Of a stretch of DNA of 64,000 nt, positions 1 to 8,361 are shown piece after piece. The notes under the pieces are model-generated. The model did not search any database, had not been told where the DNA came from, and saw nothing but the letters and a program-made list of their open reading frames with translations. Numbering within the stretch: position 1 is the first letter of the stretch; every line of letters starts with the position of its first letter. Where the stretch lies: the NCBI GenBank assembly GCA_002419465.1, contig DIGE01000012.1:17538-81537 (forward strand), in the 5' to 3' direction. Made by a program: the position numbers and the translations under genes. Source of the stretch: Geobacter sp. UBA5730. Lineage in GTDB: Bacteria; Desulfobacterota; Desulfuromonadia; Geobacterales; Pseudopelobacteraceae.

Positions 1-299
1 CACTTACCGAGCAGGAGCGCAAAGAGCTTGAGAATTTAACTAAACGCGGCAAGACCCCTGCTCGACGATTTATCCACGCCCGTGCGTTGCTGCTCACCGA
101 TGCCAGCAAAGATGGCCCTTCATGGAGCGTTGCCGATATGGCAGAAGCACTTGGGGTGACCAGTCAAACCATCGAGCACCTGAAAAAACGTTTTGTTGAA
201 GATGGCCTCGAAGCAGCGCTTGAGAGAAAACCAGGGGAAACCGCCACGAAACATCAGTTTAACGGCGCATTTGAGGTAAGATTAATCGCCATGAATTAA
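1..299 (+). pseudogene. IS630-type transposase remnant (N-terminal helix-turn-helix part)
   Basis: The reading frame is open from base 3, at the window edge, to a stop at 297-299. It encodes the N-terminal DNA-binding half of an IS630-family transposase: a first segment of the LTEQERKELENLTKRGK type, then a helix-turn-helix around WSVADMAEALGVTSQTIEHL. The catalytic DDE half is absent: the frame stops right after FEVRLIAMN, where intact relatives continue. The last bases overlap the 3' end of the convergent glycerophosphotransferase-like gene. I read it as a dead insertion remnant. Whether more of the element lies upstream of the window cannot be seen. Confidence 0.75.
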
Positions 300-1514
300 T
301 TTTACGTTATCAACTGCGGTTGCAATGATCAAGGCGCCGCGGTGCACTGCACCGCTGACCTCACCAAAGGCATCGATTACAGCAGCTTGTTGTTCCCCAA
401 TCATTGACGGATGACGGGCAATCGCACGGTCAATCGCCGTTACCACATCACTAATTTCTTCTGCGACCTCTCCCAATGCCCACCCGGCAAAGCGTTTGTT
501 GCTCTGCCAAGCGACATGATGTGCGTTGATAAAGGCCACTGGCCGTGGCCTGATGAGAAATTCGTACAATTGGCTGGAAACATCGCCAAGATACAGATCT
601 GCTGACAGGGTGTAGGTCATATCAATAAGGCGGGGGGAATCAAGGTCAATAATCATTCTGCCGGGGACTATCAGCTGCTGCCAACGGGTGCGCTGTAATT
701 CAGACATATTTTCTGCTGTTCGTATATGGGGGGCAACCACCAGATTGTAAGGTGATTGCTCCATAATCTGCCGAATAACTTGCTCTGCAACCAAGAGTGA
801 CGAACTTTGGATGTCAAAGTGAGGATTATACAGTATGGTGGGTTTACCGTTATCAAAAAAATGTGGCAAGCTGCGCGTCGAATGACCACAAAAATCAAGT
901 TTTACATAACCACAAACCCTTAATTTTTCAGCGGGAAAACCTTTTTCAACTGCACGATGAAAATCCTTCTCTCCTGGTACCACTACAAGGTCGAATGCGG
1001 CAAGGCGTTTTTCTGATTTCGGGGCTCGATCACCAGCGCCGTGACGGAAATGGATCATTAAGGTGTTTTTTAACCCCATTTTTCTCAGCACGGCAGAGGT
1101 CCGCTCCGGTGTAACGATTGCTGCAGCCCGGCGCAGTCGTTGCCGCAGCGAAAGCAGCAAAGGTAGTTTCAGGGAGCTTTTCCGGCCAGTGATTTGGGAG
1201 AGCATACGCCCCCAGATGGGCATGTTTACTGATTCAATGCGTAAATTTGGGGGACTCAGGACATCGTAGACATGCTGCAGTGCTACAGTCGTTGCCGCGT
1301 CAGCGGTCAGGCAGGTGACCGGTTGGCGCGGCAATAGGCGGCTGAGCTCCGCTGCCACGGGAGCCAGGTGAAAGACCTGGTGAGCACCGCCGATAAAGAG
1401 AAATACGATCTCATCGGTAGATATTGTTTGTGGAGCTGCGCTGTCAAGAGTTTCGCGCGGAGCGTCAGGTAAACCACTGGCCAAACCGTTATGTTTTTTA
1501 TGAGCGTTTTTCAT
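282..1514 (-). CDS. CDP-glycerol glycerophosphotransferase-like protein
   Basis: A 410-residue protein that looks like the CDP-glycerol:polyglycerophosphate glycerophosphotransferase family (GT-B fold). Family-like signatures are the HGAGDR segment at about residues 158-163, YNPHFD at about 229-234 and the C-terminal GDVSS motif at about 310-314, followed by YEFLIRPRPVAF. Classical members add glycerol phosphate to teichoic acid chains; in a Gram-negative context the acceptor is unknown and may be a surface glycan or lipid. It is the last gene of a four-gene minus-strand operon and starts 2 bases after the nucleotidyltransferase-like gene. Its 3' end overlaps an IS630 remnant, so the native C-terminus may have been altered. 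Family is fairly sure, substrate is not. Confidence 0.65.
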   Translation of the reverse strand: MKNAHKKHNGLASGLPDAPRETLDSAAPQTISTDEIVFLFIGGAHQVFHLAPVAAELSRLLPRQPVTCLTADAATTVALQHVYDVLSPPNLRIESVNMPIWGRMLSQITGRKSSLKLPLLLSLRQRLRRAAAIVTPERTSAVLRKMGLKNTLMIHFRHGAGDRAPKSEKRLAAFDLVVVPGEKDFHRAVEKGFPAEKLRVCGYVKLDFCGHSTRSLPHFFDNGKPTILYNPHFDIQSSSLLVAEQVIRQIMEQSPYNLVVAPHIRTAENMSELQRTRWQQLIVPGRMIIDLDSPRLIDMTYTLSADLYLGDVSSQLYEFLIRPRPVAFINAHHVAWQSNKRFAGWALGEVAEEISDVVTAIDRAIARHPSMIGEQQAAVIDAFGEVSGAVHRGALIIATAVDNVKLIHGD

Positions 1515-1516
1515 GG

Positions 1517-2470
1517 CTAGCGAAAGCCACCTTTCAGGAACAATCTCCAGAACGTGACACAGACCGCCAGCAGCGGAAATTTTTGCAGGCTGGGGCTAAC
1601 CTCGATGCGGACGCCGGAATGACGTTCTATCTTCCATTGGATGTACTGCAATCCGTTTTCAAAGGTCAGCAGCGCCTTCAGTAATCGTAATGCTGAAAGT
1701 GTTTTTCCCTGCACGCGGCGCATGAGCCAGCCGAAACCGTTGACCTGTCGCTCCCACGGGGAAAAGCGAGAGCGATAGCGGATGGGCTGCCTTTTATCAT
1801 TCACGAGGGGCTCGACGGCAAGGTATGGGTCTTGCAGTAGTTCGCGCGTCACCGCTTCATAGTAGTCCGGGGCCGCGTCGTAGAGGCGGACTGCGGTGGT
1901 TGGCTTCTCAGAGCGCAGCTCACAACGGTAACTCAAACTGAGCCCGGTGCTCCACAATTCGCGGATGGTGAAAATTTCTGACACTTGCGGCAGGGCTCGT
2001 CGTACAAAGGTGCGCAGGGCCTGCAGGAGGGCTTCAGAGATCTGGTTGGCATCTTCTTCGTTGCGGACGTAGACCAGTCCCGAAGGCTGGGCGAAGCGCC
2101 CCCAGATGTAGGAATGGAACCAGTTGCGGGCCCCCTGCTGAAAGTCATCCATGCTGAGCACAGCGTACTTGGCACGTAGCGTTAAGCCGCCATAGGGGAG
2201 TTCGAGATAAAAGACATTTGGTGGTAGCAGTTGATTCAAAGATGCCTGAAGCCAAGAGCCAAAGGCGAGCTGGTACTTGTCGACCAGCAGATAGAGATCG
2301 GCGATCCCTTCATCAACACGGCCGCTGCGCAACCATGAACCATAAAAGAGCACGGCTGCAACCCCGTCATGTCTTTTTTTGGCCGCTTCGGCCAAGGCAA
2401 TGATCTCTGGCGGCAGCGTGCGGCGGTTCCATTCCTGCTGCAGTTTTTTTATCTGGTTGTCATTAGACAT
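1517..2470 (-). CDS. Nucleotidyltransferase-like protein of unknown substrate
   Basis: A 317-residue protein. Residues 39-64 resemble the polymerase-beta nucleotidyltransferase core: hydrophobic strand, GS at 44-45, then ADLYLLVD. The usual second acidic residue of the D-x-D pair is Tyr60 here (D58-L-Y60), so catalysis may be lost or use another residue. The rest is mixed alpha/beta with a hydrophobic stretch near the C-terminus (FPLLAVCVTFWRLFLKGG) that could associate with the membrane. It lies 22 bases downstream of the lipid-kinase-like gene and 2 bases upstream of the glycerophosphotransferase-like gene, so it probably acts in the same lipid or phospho-alcohol pathway. The specific function is unknown. 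Confidence 0.55.
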   Translation of the reverse strand: MSNDNQIKKLQQEWNRRTLPPEIIALAEAAKKRHDGVAAVLFYGSWLRSGRVDEGIADLYLLVDKYQLAFGSWLQASLNQLLPPNVFYLELPYGGLTLRAKYAVLSMDDFQQGARNWFHSYIWGRFAQPSGLVYVRNEEDANQISEALLQALRTFVRRALPQVSEIFTIRELWSTGLSLSYRCELRSEKPTTAVRLYDAAPDYYEAVTRELLQDPYLAVEPLVNDKRQPIRYRSRFSPWERQVNGFGWLMRRVQGKTLSALRLLKALLTFENGLQYIQWKIERHSGVRIEVSPSLQKFPLLAVCVTFWRLFLKGGFR

Positions 2471-2492
2471 AGGGAGTCAAGGGTGCCCCGGA

Positions 2493-3521
2493 TCATAGTT
2501 TTAGAAAACGGGCCGGTCCTGCCGTTTCAATGGTCACAGGTGACTTTGCTTCAAACAATTCTCCATCGAGCGTGAATCTGCCGTTGAAGTCGAAGGTAAT
2601 CTGTTTGGCGTTGCGGCTGAAATAGCCGTTCTCCTGGGTAGCCGTTGCCGTGCGCCGACCGCGCAGCAAAAACGGTAGGTTGCGCAGCAGATAAGGTGGG
2701 TTCGCCTTTAAGGCAGTAAAATGCAGCGGGGCGTTTTCTGCTCCCCAAAAGGGATGCAGGCCAAGAAAGAGACGTTGAAGAGAGCTGACCATGGCAATCA
2801 GGTAGCAATCGTTTTGGGTTGGGCTGTCGTCAAGACGCACCATCATGTCGGTTATGGACAGCAAGGCGTTGTTCCCGGTCAGGGCCGCCAGCAGGAAACG
2901 TGCAATGATGAGTCCCGGTATCAGTTCGCCGCGCAGACCGTTCGGGTTGATGCTGCCGTGACAGAGATCAATTCCCTGTGGGATGACGCCAGCACCGAAG
3001 AACATGCCGCATATCGGACTGGTCTCGTCCCTTTGTGTAATTTTCAACACCGGCCGTTCGATAATCCGGTGGTGCGGTTGCCGTGTGTCAGTGCTCCAGG
3101 TACGAATTTTTGCCAAAGCGGCCAGCTGTGTGCCGCGTACGCCGACGTCACCGGCAATCATGCTGGTGGTTCCTGCCTCTAGTAACGCGAGCAGGGGTGG
3201 GGTGGCAAACGGCGTATCCCCCCCCCCGTACAGGGTGGTCAGCACCGATTGAACGGTGCCGTCACCGCCATTGACGACGACCAGATTGACACCCCGTGCA
3301 GCAAACTCAATAAGGGCTGACTGCACTTCCGGTGGCGTCACGGCTTCAACATGGTGTATGCTTGGGGTCTGGGAGATAAACCGCCTGACCGCGTTTATGC
3401 CCGTTTTGTTTCCACCGCTGCCTGGATTGCTGACCAGGCCGATGATGCTTGGCTCACTGGTGGCGGCAGGGGCGGTCATTGACCGTGAGGAGCTGTCCTG
3501 ATGGGACGCACCGTTGTTCAT
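2493..3521 (-). CDS. Diacylglycerol kinase-like lipid kinase
   Basis: A 342-residue member of the DAGK catalytic family (diacylglycerol, sphingosine and YegS-type kinases), which phosphorylates lipid hydroxyls with ATP. Visible motifs are SNPGSGGNK at residues 31-39 and the nucleotide-binding NGGDGTV at 84-90; a C-terminal beta-rich region ends in FTLDGELFEAKSPVTIE, typical of the family. I chose the ATG at 3521 because it overlaps the stop of the upstream CDP-alcohol phosphatidyltransferase gene (ATGA); a TTG at 3542 would add seven residues. Overlap and shared direction indicate translational coupling. The likely role is making or recycling a phospholipid or polyprenyl-like phosphate for the operon; the exact substrate is open. 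Confidence 0.8.
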   Translation of the reverse strand: MNNGASHQDSSSRSMTAPAATSEPSIIGLVSNPGSGGNKTGINAVRRFISQTPSIHHVEAVTPPEVQSALIEFAARGVNLVVVNGGDGTVQSVLTTLYGGGDTPFATPPLLALLEAGTTSMIAGDVGVRGTQLAALAKIRTWSTDTRQPHHRIIERPVLKITQRDETSPICGMFFGAGVIPQGIDLCHGSINPNGLRGELIPGLIIARFLLAALTGNNALLSITDMMVRLDDSPTQNDCYLIAMVSSLQRLFLGLHPFWGAENAPLHFTALKANPPYLLRNLPFLLRGRRTATATQENGYFSRNAKQITFDFNGRFTLDGELFEAKSPVTIETAGPARFLKL

Positions 3522-4720
3522 GAACGGTTGTTTGAAAAACAACGTTGGGCCAGGGACGGGTTCTGTGCATCAGGATCAATATCAAGGAACCATGAACGCA
3601 GCGGACCGCTGGTCATACGTGCGGCAACACCGGTCATTAAACGAAGCGCCAGGAAGATGCTTGACGTGACCGTCCACAGGGTTACGGCCAGCAGGCCCAG
3701 GTCTGGCCGGCCGATGAACAGGCTCAGAGTAAGCAGGATCAGGTTGGGGTTACGCCTGCCGGTGATTAAGCGAAAACAGGAGTCCACCGGGCGCCAGCAG
3801 AAGATGCCTGATGATTCAAGAAACTGTTTAAAGATGCCTTCCACCAGCCGCCCGGCGATATAGCCAATAAAGATCAACCAGAAGGCGGTATACAGTGAAA
3901 GCGGTATCCCCGGCTGCCAACTCTTGAGCCCCAGTCCCCAGGCGAGATACCACAGGGGGGGGGAGATCAGGTCTATCGCATGATCGAAGATATTACCGAA
4001 GGTGCTGGAGGTGACCGTAACCCGTGCCAGTTTTCCATCAACGGTATCGAGAAAGGTCATGATCCAGGCAGCCAGCAGGCCCAGGGCAAATGAACCGTTG
4101 TAAAATTGCAGGCCGGCGATGATGACCAGCACCAGGCTCAAGGAGGTGACCTGGTTGGGGCTGATGCCGTTGAGGGCGCAGAAACGGGTAACCACCTGTG
4201 CTGGTCGTGGCCAGAGCCATTTTGTGACCAGATCGGTGACCCCTTTATAGGAACCTGCGAACAGGCGTTGCTCCAAACGCAGCTTATTCTCTTGGGTGAT
4301 CGGCAGTAGATAGGGAGGGTCTATCTTACAGAGCTCCTTGAGATACGTTGAGCCAAGTGTTAGCGGGGTTTCAAATGTCATGCCAGCCGGGAGTGCCCCG
4401 TCGTTTGTGTTGTCCTCCACAAAGTCGACGGCCTTCCGCGCATCAGCGGCAGCAACATGGGCTGCGATAGGCTGATTGTTGCCATCTGTGGCTAGCTGCA
4501 AAACGGTTCCAGGTTTCTGTATCAGGTTTTGGATCAAGCGCCCATCATACAGATAGTCTCCTCGCAACAGCAGGACGGTATCATCGCTTCCAGCGGCTTC
4601 CGGATTGTCAATCCAACTGTCAATGTTCAATTTTTTGAGAATGCGTTCAAGACGCTGGCGGCTTGAAATTCCCCATAACTGAACGGGGGACTCAGCAACG
4701 ATAAGGGCATGTACGGTCAT
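3518..4720 (-). CDS. CDP-alcohol phosphatidyltransferase with N-terminal extension domain
   Basis: A 400-residue integral membrane enzyme with the complete CDP-alcohol phosphotransferase signature D225-xx-D228-G229-xx-A232-R233-x8-G242-xxx-D246-xxx-D250, followed by hydrophobic helices. Such enzymes move a phospho-alcohol from a CDP-carrier to an alcohol at the membrane. Residues 1 to about 150 are soluble and resemble a reduced NTP-transferase domain (ALIVAES start, LLLRGDYLYDG near 51-60), similar in layout to bifunctional inositol-phosphate cytidylyltransferase/phosphotransferase proteins, but no full G-x-G-T-R pyrophosphorylase loop is visible. First gene of the four-gene lipid operon; its stop overlaps the kinase start. 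Which alcohol is transferred cannot be told from sequence. Confidence 0.8.
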   Translation of the reverse strand: MTVHALIVAESPVQLWGISSRQRLERILKKLNIDSWIDNPEAAGSDDTVLLLRGDYLYDGRLIQNLIQKPGTVLQLATDGNNQPIAAHVAAADARKAVDFVEDNTNDGALPAGMTFETPLTLGSTYLKELCKIDPPYLLPITQENKLRLEQRLFAGSYKGVTDLVTKWLWPRPAQVVTRFCALNGISPNQVTSLSLVLVIIAGLQFYNGSFALGLLAAWIMTFLDTVDGKLARVTVTSSTFGNIFDHAIDLISPPLWYLAWGLGLKSWQPGIPLSLYTAFWLIFIGYIAGRLVEGIFKQFLESSGIFCWRPVDSCFRLITGRRNPNLILLTLSLFIGRPDLGLLAVTLWTVTSSIFLALRLMTGVAARMTSGPLRSWFLDIDPDAQNPSLAQRCFSNNRS

Positions 4721-4823
4721 GGTGGTGCTCTCGGTATCTATATTGAGTATACGGCGATAATCATAAAAGCCGATGGGAAAAACTAAATTATTAATTTATT
4801 ATAGATGGATGATATTTGTAAAG

Positions 4824-5795
4824 ATGAATCCTGCAGAGAATCAGCAAAGGAGCGATGTCCTCTTCGGAGAGGGGCGGAACGGTACATTTGTTCTTGCCCA
4901 CCTTTCTGATCCTCATCTTTCGTCACTTGGTGCTGTACGTCTCGGTGACCCGCTCAACAAGCGTCTGTTTGGGTACCTTTCATGGCAGCGCCGTCGTCGC
5001 CATATCCACCAACCGCATATCCTTGAAGCACTGGTCTGCGACATGCTGGCAATGGCTCCAGATCATATAGCCGTCACTGGTGACCTGACCCAGGTCGGGC
5101 TGCCTGACGAATTCAGGCAGGCGGCCGTTTGGCTGGGGCAACTGGGAACGCCGGAGCGGGTAACCGTTATTCCTGGAAACCATGATACCTATGTTGCTGC
5201 GCCCTGGCAGGATACCTTTCAGGCTTGGGCTCCCTACTTGGCAGGGGATGGGGGGCCTGACAATAATGATCCCTATCCAAGTCTGCGGGTGCGTGGCCAA
5301 CTGGCCCTGATCGGCCTCTCCAGCGGCAGGCCCAGCGCCCCGTTGCTAGCGGTCGGCAGTCTCGGGAAGCGGCAGCTAACACGGCTTGAAGAGCTGCTGC
5401 TGCAGACCAGACGACGTGGACTTTTGAGGGTCGTGCTGATACATCATCCTCCAGTGCCTGGCAGCATTGCGTGGCGCAAGAGGTTGACCGATGCCCGGCA
5501 GTTTGCCGGTGTCATTGCTCGTCAGGGGGCCGAATTGATTCTTCACGGACATGCGCACTATTCCATGGTACGCGAGCTGGCTGCCGGAATGCAAAAGGTG
5601 CCTGTCATCGGCGTACCGTCGGCCTCATCGGCTGACTTAACACTACAACGTGCGGCCCGCTACCATCTCTATTGCTTCGAGCGCGGTGATAATGGTTGGA
5701 GGGTGCAGATCATCGCCCGTGCCTACTCTGCTGTTGAAAAGCGGTTTATGGTGGTGCATCAGCAGGAGTTTCAGTTACCTGTTTTTGATCGTTGA
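4824..5795 (+). CDS. Calcineurin-like metallophosphoesterase
   Basis: A phosphoesterase of the class III cyclic-nucleotide/3',5'-phosphodiesterase type. All metal-binding blocks are present in order: LAHLSDPHL near the N-terminus, VTGDLTQ, IPGNHDTY, LIHHPPV and ILHGHAHYS. These coordinate a dinuclear metal centre that hydrolyses phosphodiesters. I placed the start at ATG 4824 (MNPAENQQ); an upstream in-frame ATG at 4773 would add 17 residues, and neither has a strong ribosome-binding site. The gene is divergent from the lipid operon and convergent with lptG. Its substrate is unknown; a lipid-headgroup phosphodiester is possible given the neighbour but is only inference. Confidence 0.8.
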   Translation: MNPAENQQRSDVLFGEGRNGTFVLAHLSDPHLSSLGAVRLGDPLNKRLFGYLSWQRRRRHIHQPHILEALVCDMLAMAPDHIAVTGDLTQVGLPDEFRQAAVWLGQLGTPERVTVIPGNHDTYVAAPWQDTFQAWAPYLAGDGGPDNNDPYPSLRVRGQLALIGLSSGRPSAPLLAVGSLGKRQLTRLEELLLQTRRRGLLRVVLIHHPPVPGSIAWRKRLTDARQFAGVIARQGAELILHGHAHYSMVRELAAGMQKVPVIGVPSASSADLTLQRAARYHLYCFERGDNGWRVQIIARAYSAVEKRFMVVHQQEFQLPVFDR

Positions 5796-5819
5796 AAGCC
5801 GGCTTGGTCTGTGTCAGCT

Positions 5820-6887
5820 TCAGATGAGTTTACGCGTCAGGAAAATGCCGGCCGTAAGCACCATAAGGGCGGGGAAGAGAGTCGTCCAAAAAGGCGAGAG
5901 CTGCAAAATCAGACCGCTATAGCCTAGTATCTGAGTAAGGAAGAAAAATACCACACCGATGATGGCGCCCATCATGATATTCCAGCCGATGCTGGCGCTG
6001 CGAGCCGGGCCGCATACAAAGGGGATGGAGATCATGACCATCGCTGCCGCCATCAAGGGCAGGCACAGTTTTTGCCAAAGCGCCAGCCGGTAACGGCCGG
6101 CATTTTGCTCCCTTTTTTCAAGGCTTGTAATGATGGAGTATAACTCCGTAAGCGAGAGTGTCTGTGCAGGCAAGGCGAACACTGCGGCCTGTTTGCTGGT
6201 CAGCAGGTTGGGAAGGACCAGATGGGCTCGTTTTTGGATCTGGCCACCACCCTGACCTGTAATCTCCTTCTGTTGCACGTCGTGTAGGTTCCAACTTCCA
6301 TCCGTGCCGATCTGAGTTTCCCGTGCGTGCATGAAGCGAATCAGTCGGTGGCTTTCGTCAAATTCGTAGATATCCGCGTCTTGTAGCTGATTGTTCTGGG
6401 TGGCATTCAGATTTATGAACCGTTTTCCCTCCCTTGTCCAGAAACCGCCTCGTGGCAAGATTGAAACTGATTCAGTCAGCGCGGTCTCGCGTCGAATCCA
6501 GGCAGCTTGCTCAAGAAACGGGATGATAAATTGGGCTGCCAGCAAGAGTGCAAGCAGGGTAAGCATGGCAGGACGGACAAAGGCCCAGCCGATTCTTTGA
6601 ATGGAAATACCGCTCGCCCGTAGTGCAATCAATTCCGCATTTTTCGTCAACAGCCCCAAAGCCATGATACTGCCAAGCAGAGCACTTGGAGGAGCCATTT
6701 CAAGCATACGTCCCGGCAGGGTCAACAGTACATAGAGCAGGGCATCAGTCAGACGGTAACGGCCGACGCCAATGTCGTCAAGCTGTTTGGCGAGCTCAAA
6801 AAAACTGAGCAGTCCGACCAGGATCAGATTGACGCTGATCCAACTGTGCAGAAAAATACGTGCCAGGTAGCTATCAATGATCTTCAC
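5820..6887 (-). CDS. lptG: LPS export ABC transporter permease LptG
   Basis: A 355-residue YjgP/YjgQ-family permease. LptB2FG extracts lipopolysaccharide from the inner membrane and feeds it to LptC-LptA. N-terminal helices (VKIIDSYLARIFLHSW) are followed by LPGRMLEMAPPSALLGSIMALGLL, a periplasmic beta-jellyroll segment and C-terminal helices ending FLTRKLI. The GTG at 6887 is chosen because homology begins there and it overlaps the lptF stop by one base (TAGTG); the longer open frame to 6998 has low-complexity sequence inside lptF. The order lptF-lptG with overlap is the usual pairing. Convergent with the metallophosphoesterase gene, 24 bases apart. Confidence 0.88.
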   Translation of the reverse strand: MKIIDSYLARIFLHSWISVNLILVGLLSFFELAKQLDDIGVGRYRLTDALLYVLLTLPGRMLEMAPPSALLGSIMALGLLTKNAELIALRASGISIQRIGWAFVRPAMLTLLALLLAAQFIIPFLEQAAWIRRETALTESVSILPRGGFWTREGKRFINLNATQNNQLQDADIYEFDESHRLIRFMHARETQIGTDGSWNLHDVQQKEITGQGGGQIQKRAHLVLPNLLTSKQAAVFALPAQTLSLTELYSIITSLEKREQNAGRYRLALWQKLCLPLMAAAMVMISIPFVCGPARSASIGWNIMMGAIIGVVFFFLTQILGYSGLILQLSPFWTTLFPALMVLTAGIFLTRKLI

Positions 6888-7945
6888 TATCCCGCGCCTC
6901 CAGAGGTTTGTGCCCGTCGTTTTGATATGATGCGACGCAGAGGGTTCTGGATGGGCAACAGGTACAGGACAAGTGCTGCATGCAGGGAGGTGACCCACCA
7001 GATGCCTGGCATGGGGGCAACCATACGCTTTTCAACCCAGGTTTTGGCGATCAGGCTGAGGTTGTAGAAGACAAAGAACAACACTATAGCCGCCGTCACC
7101 TTGCCATATTTGCTGCTTCGTGGTGCCACCCGACTCAAGGGAATTGCCAACAGGGCCATCAGAATGGTGGAAATGCCTGTTGAACGACGCCATTGCAGTT
7201 CGGCAATGTCAGCTGGTAGTTCTGATTGTGATAGATGTTCGGTTGTGGCTGCCTTACGCCGGTATTTTGCTGGTGGCACCCGTGTAGATGTTAACTGCAG
7301 GGTGTTTTCCTGGAACTGCATGAGGTGGTCTGAGCCGGCTCTCAGATTCAAGGTGTAGTGGTATCCTTCCTGAAAGACGATCGCCTTTTGTCCTTTTGCT
7401 GAATCAGTTATCTGGCGGGCACTTTTGGCCGTGGTCACCTTCCGATTGTCAGGCCCTGTTTGCCATACCCATACGTTGCTGGCTTTGTTTTTTGCCTGGT
7501 CGAGCTCTTCGGCAAAAAAAACCAGATCATTTCCCATTTCATAGAACCGGCCTGCTTCGACCTTGGCGATGTCAAACTCGTTTGCGCCTCTGGTTTCCAG
7601 ATCATAGATTTTTTCATAGGCCCATGGTCGTCCGTGAAGTGAAAGCTGATTCACCACCAGGCCGAGTACCAGAGCGAGGAAAAAGACCGAAATGATGACC
7701 CTCCGCTGGCCGATACCGCTTGCCTGCAAGGCCGTGATCTCATAGTCGGTATACATACGGCTCAAGGAGAGAACGACAGCCAGGTAGAGCGTCACGGGAA
7801 GCAGGACTTCGAGCGCAATGAGTACCTTGAGCGCAACCAGCGTGACAACCATCTCGCCGGAAAGCAGGCCGTTAATAGCGTCATTAAGAAGCCGAACGGC
7901 ACTGTAACCGGCGAAAATGATGATCAGCACCGAGCAGATGGCCAC
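6887..7945 (-). CDS. lptF: LPS export ABC transporter permease LptF
   Basis: A YjgP/YjgQ-family permease, partner of LptG in the LPS exporter. Hydrophobic helices flank a periplasmic domain (about residues 95-225), with the conserved ELQWRRSTGISTILMALLAIPLS segment split around residue 250. The first standard start is the GTG at 7945 (MAICSVLIII), but the frame upstream to about 7993 encodes a family-like amphipathic start, ILERYIVREIFAPL, without any ATG, GTG or TTG. Only a CTG at 7993 precedes it before an in-frame stop. The true protein may therefore start at CTG, or this end may be mis-sequenced or altered. It lies upstream of and overlaps lptG. Confidence 0.83.
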   Translation of the reverse strand: MAICSVLIIIFAGYSAVRLLNDAINGLLSGEMVVTLVALKVLIALEVLLPVTLYLAVVLSLSRMYTDYEITALQASGIGQRRVIISVFFLALVLGLVVNQLSLHGRPWAYEKIYDLETRGANEFDIAKVEAGRFYEMGNDLVFFAEELDQAKNKASNVWVWQTGPDNRKVTTAKSARQITDSAKGQKAIVFQEGYHYTLNLRAGSDHLMQFQENTLQLTSTRVPPAKYRRKAATTEHLSQSELPADIAELQWRRSTGISTILMALLAIPLSRVAPRSSKYGKVTAAIVLFFVFYNLSLIAKTWVEKRMVAPMPGIWWVTSLHAALVLYLLPIQNPLRRIISKRRAQTSGGAG

Positions 7946-8036
7946 CAGAGGCGCGAAAATTTCGCGTACTATGTAGCGCTCAAGGATTAACAGGGTGTTA
8001 TACTTTCATACGTGATAGCGCCATTGAAGCAATTTT

Positions 8037-8261
8037 TTAGCGAACCTGCTGAACCTCAACGATCTCGGGGATCTGCTCCTTAATCGCCGTTTCGATCCCC
8101 ATCTTGAGGGTCATGGTGGACATCGGGCAGGATCCGCAGGCTCCCTGCAGCTTAACCTTGACGATATTGTCCGCGGTTACCTCCACCAACTCCACGTCGC
8201 CTCCGTCTCGCTGCAACATCGGGCGAACCTGATCCAGCACTGCCTGGACTTTATCGAGCAT
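8037..8261 (-). CDS. NifU C-terminal-domain (Nfu) iron-sulfur scaffold
   Basis: A 74-residue single-domain Nfu protein. Nfu domains carry a 4Fe-4S cluster on a C-x-x-C pair and deliver it to target enzymes. The pair is visible as Cys42-Gly-Ser-Cys45 in [20 protein letters not shown]; the N-terminus [21 protein letters not shown] is diagnostic. The ATG at 8261 is preceded by a strong AAAGGAGA ribosome-binding site. It stands between the ABC-F gene (100 bases upstream) and lptF. Length is typical of stand-alone Nfu proteins. Confidence 0.9.
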   Translation of the reverse strand: MLDKVQAVLDQVRPMLQRDGGDVELVEVTADNIVKVKLQGACGSCPMSTMTLKMGIETAIKEQIPEIVEVQQVR

Positions 8262-8361
8262 CTGCGTATCTCCTTTTGATAGGTAGCGTAATCAACCGCT
8301 GGATTATTGTGGACCTCTTTTGTCTTTTATAAACCGATTTCCGTGATATTTGCACGCAAAA

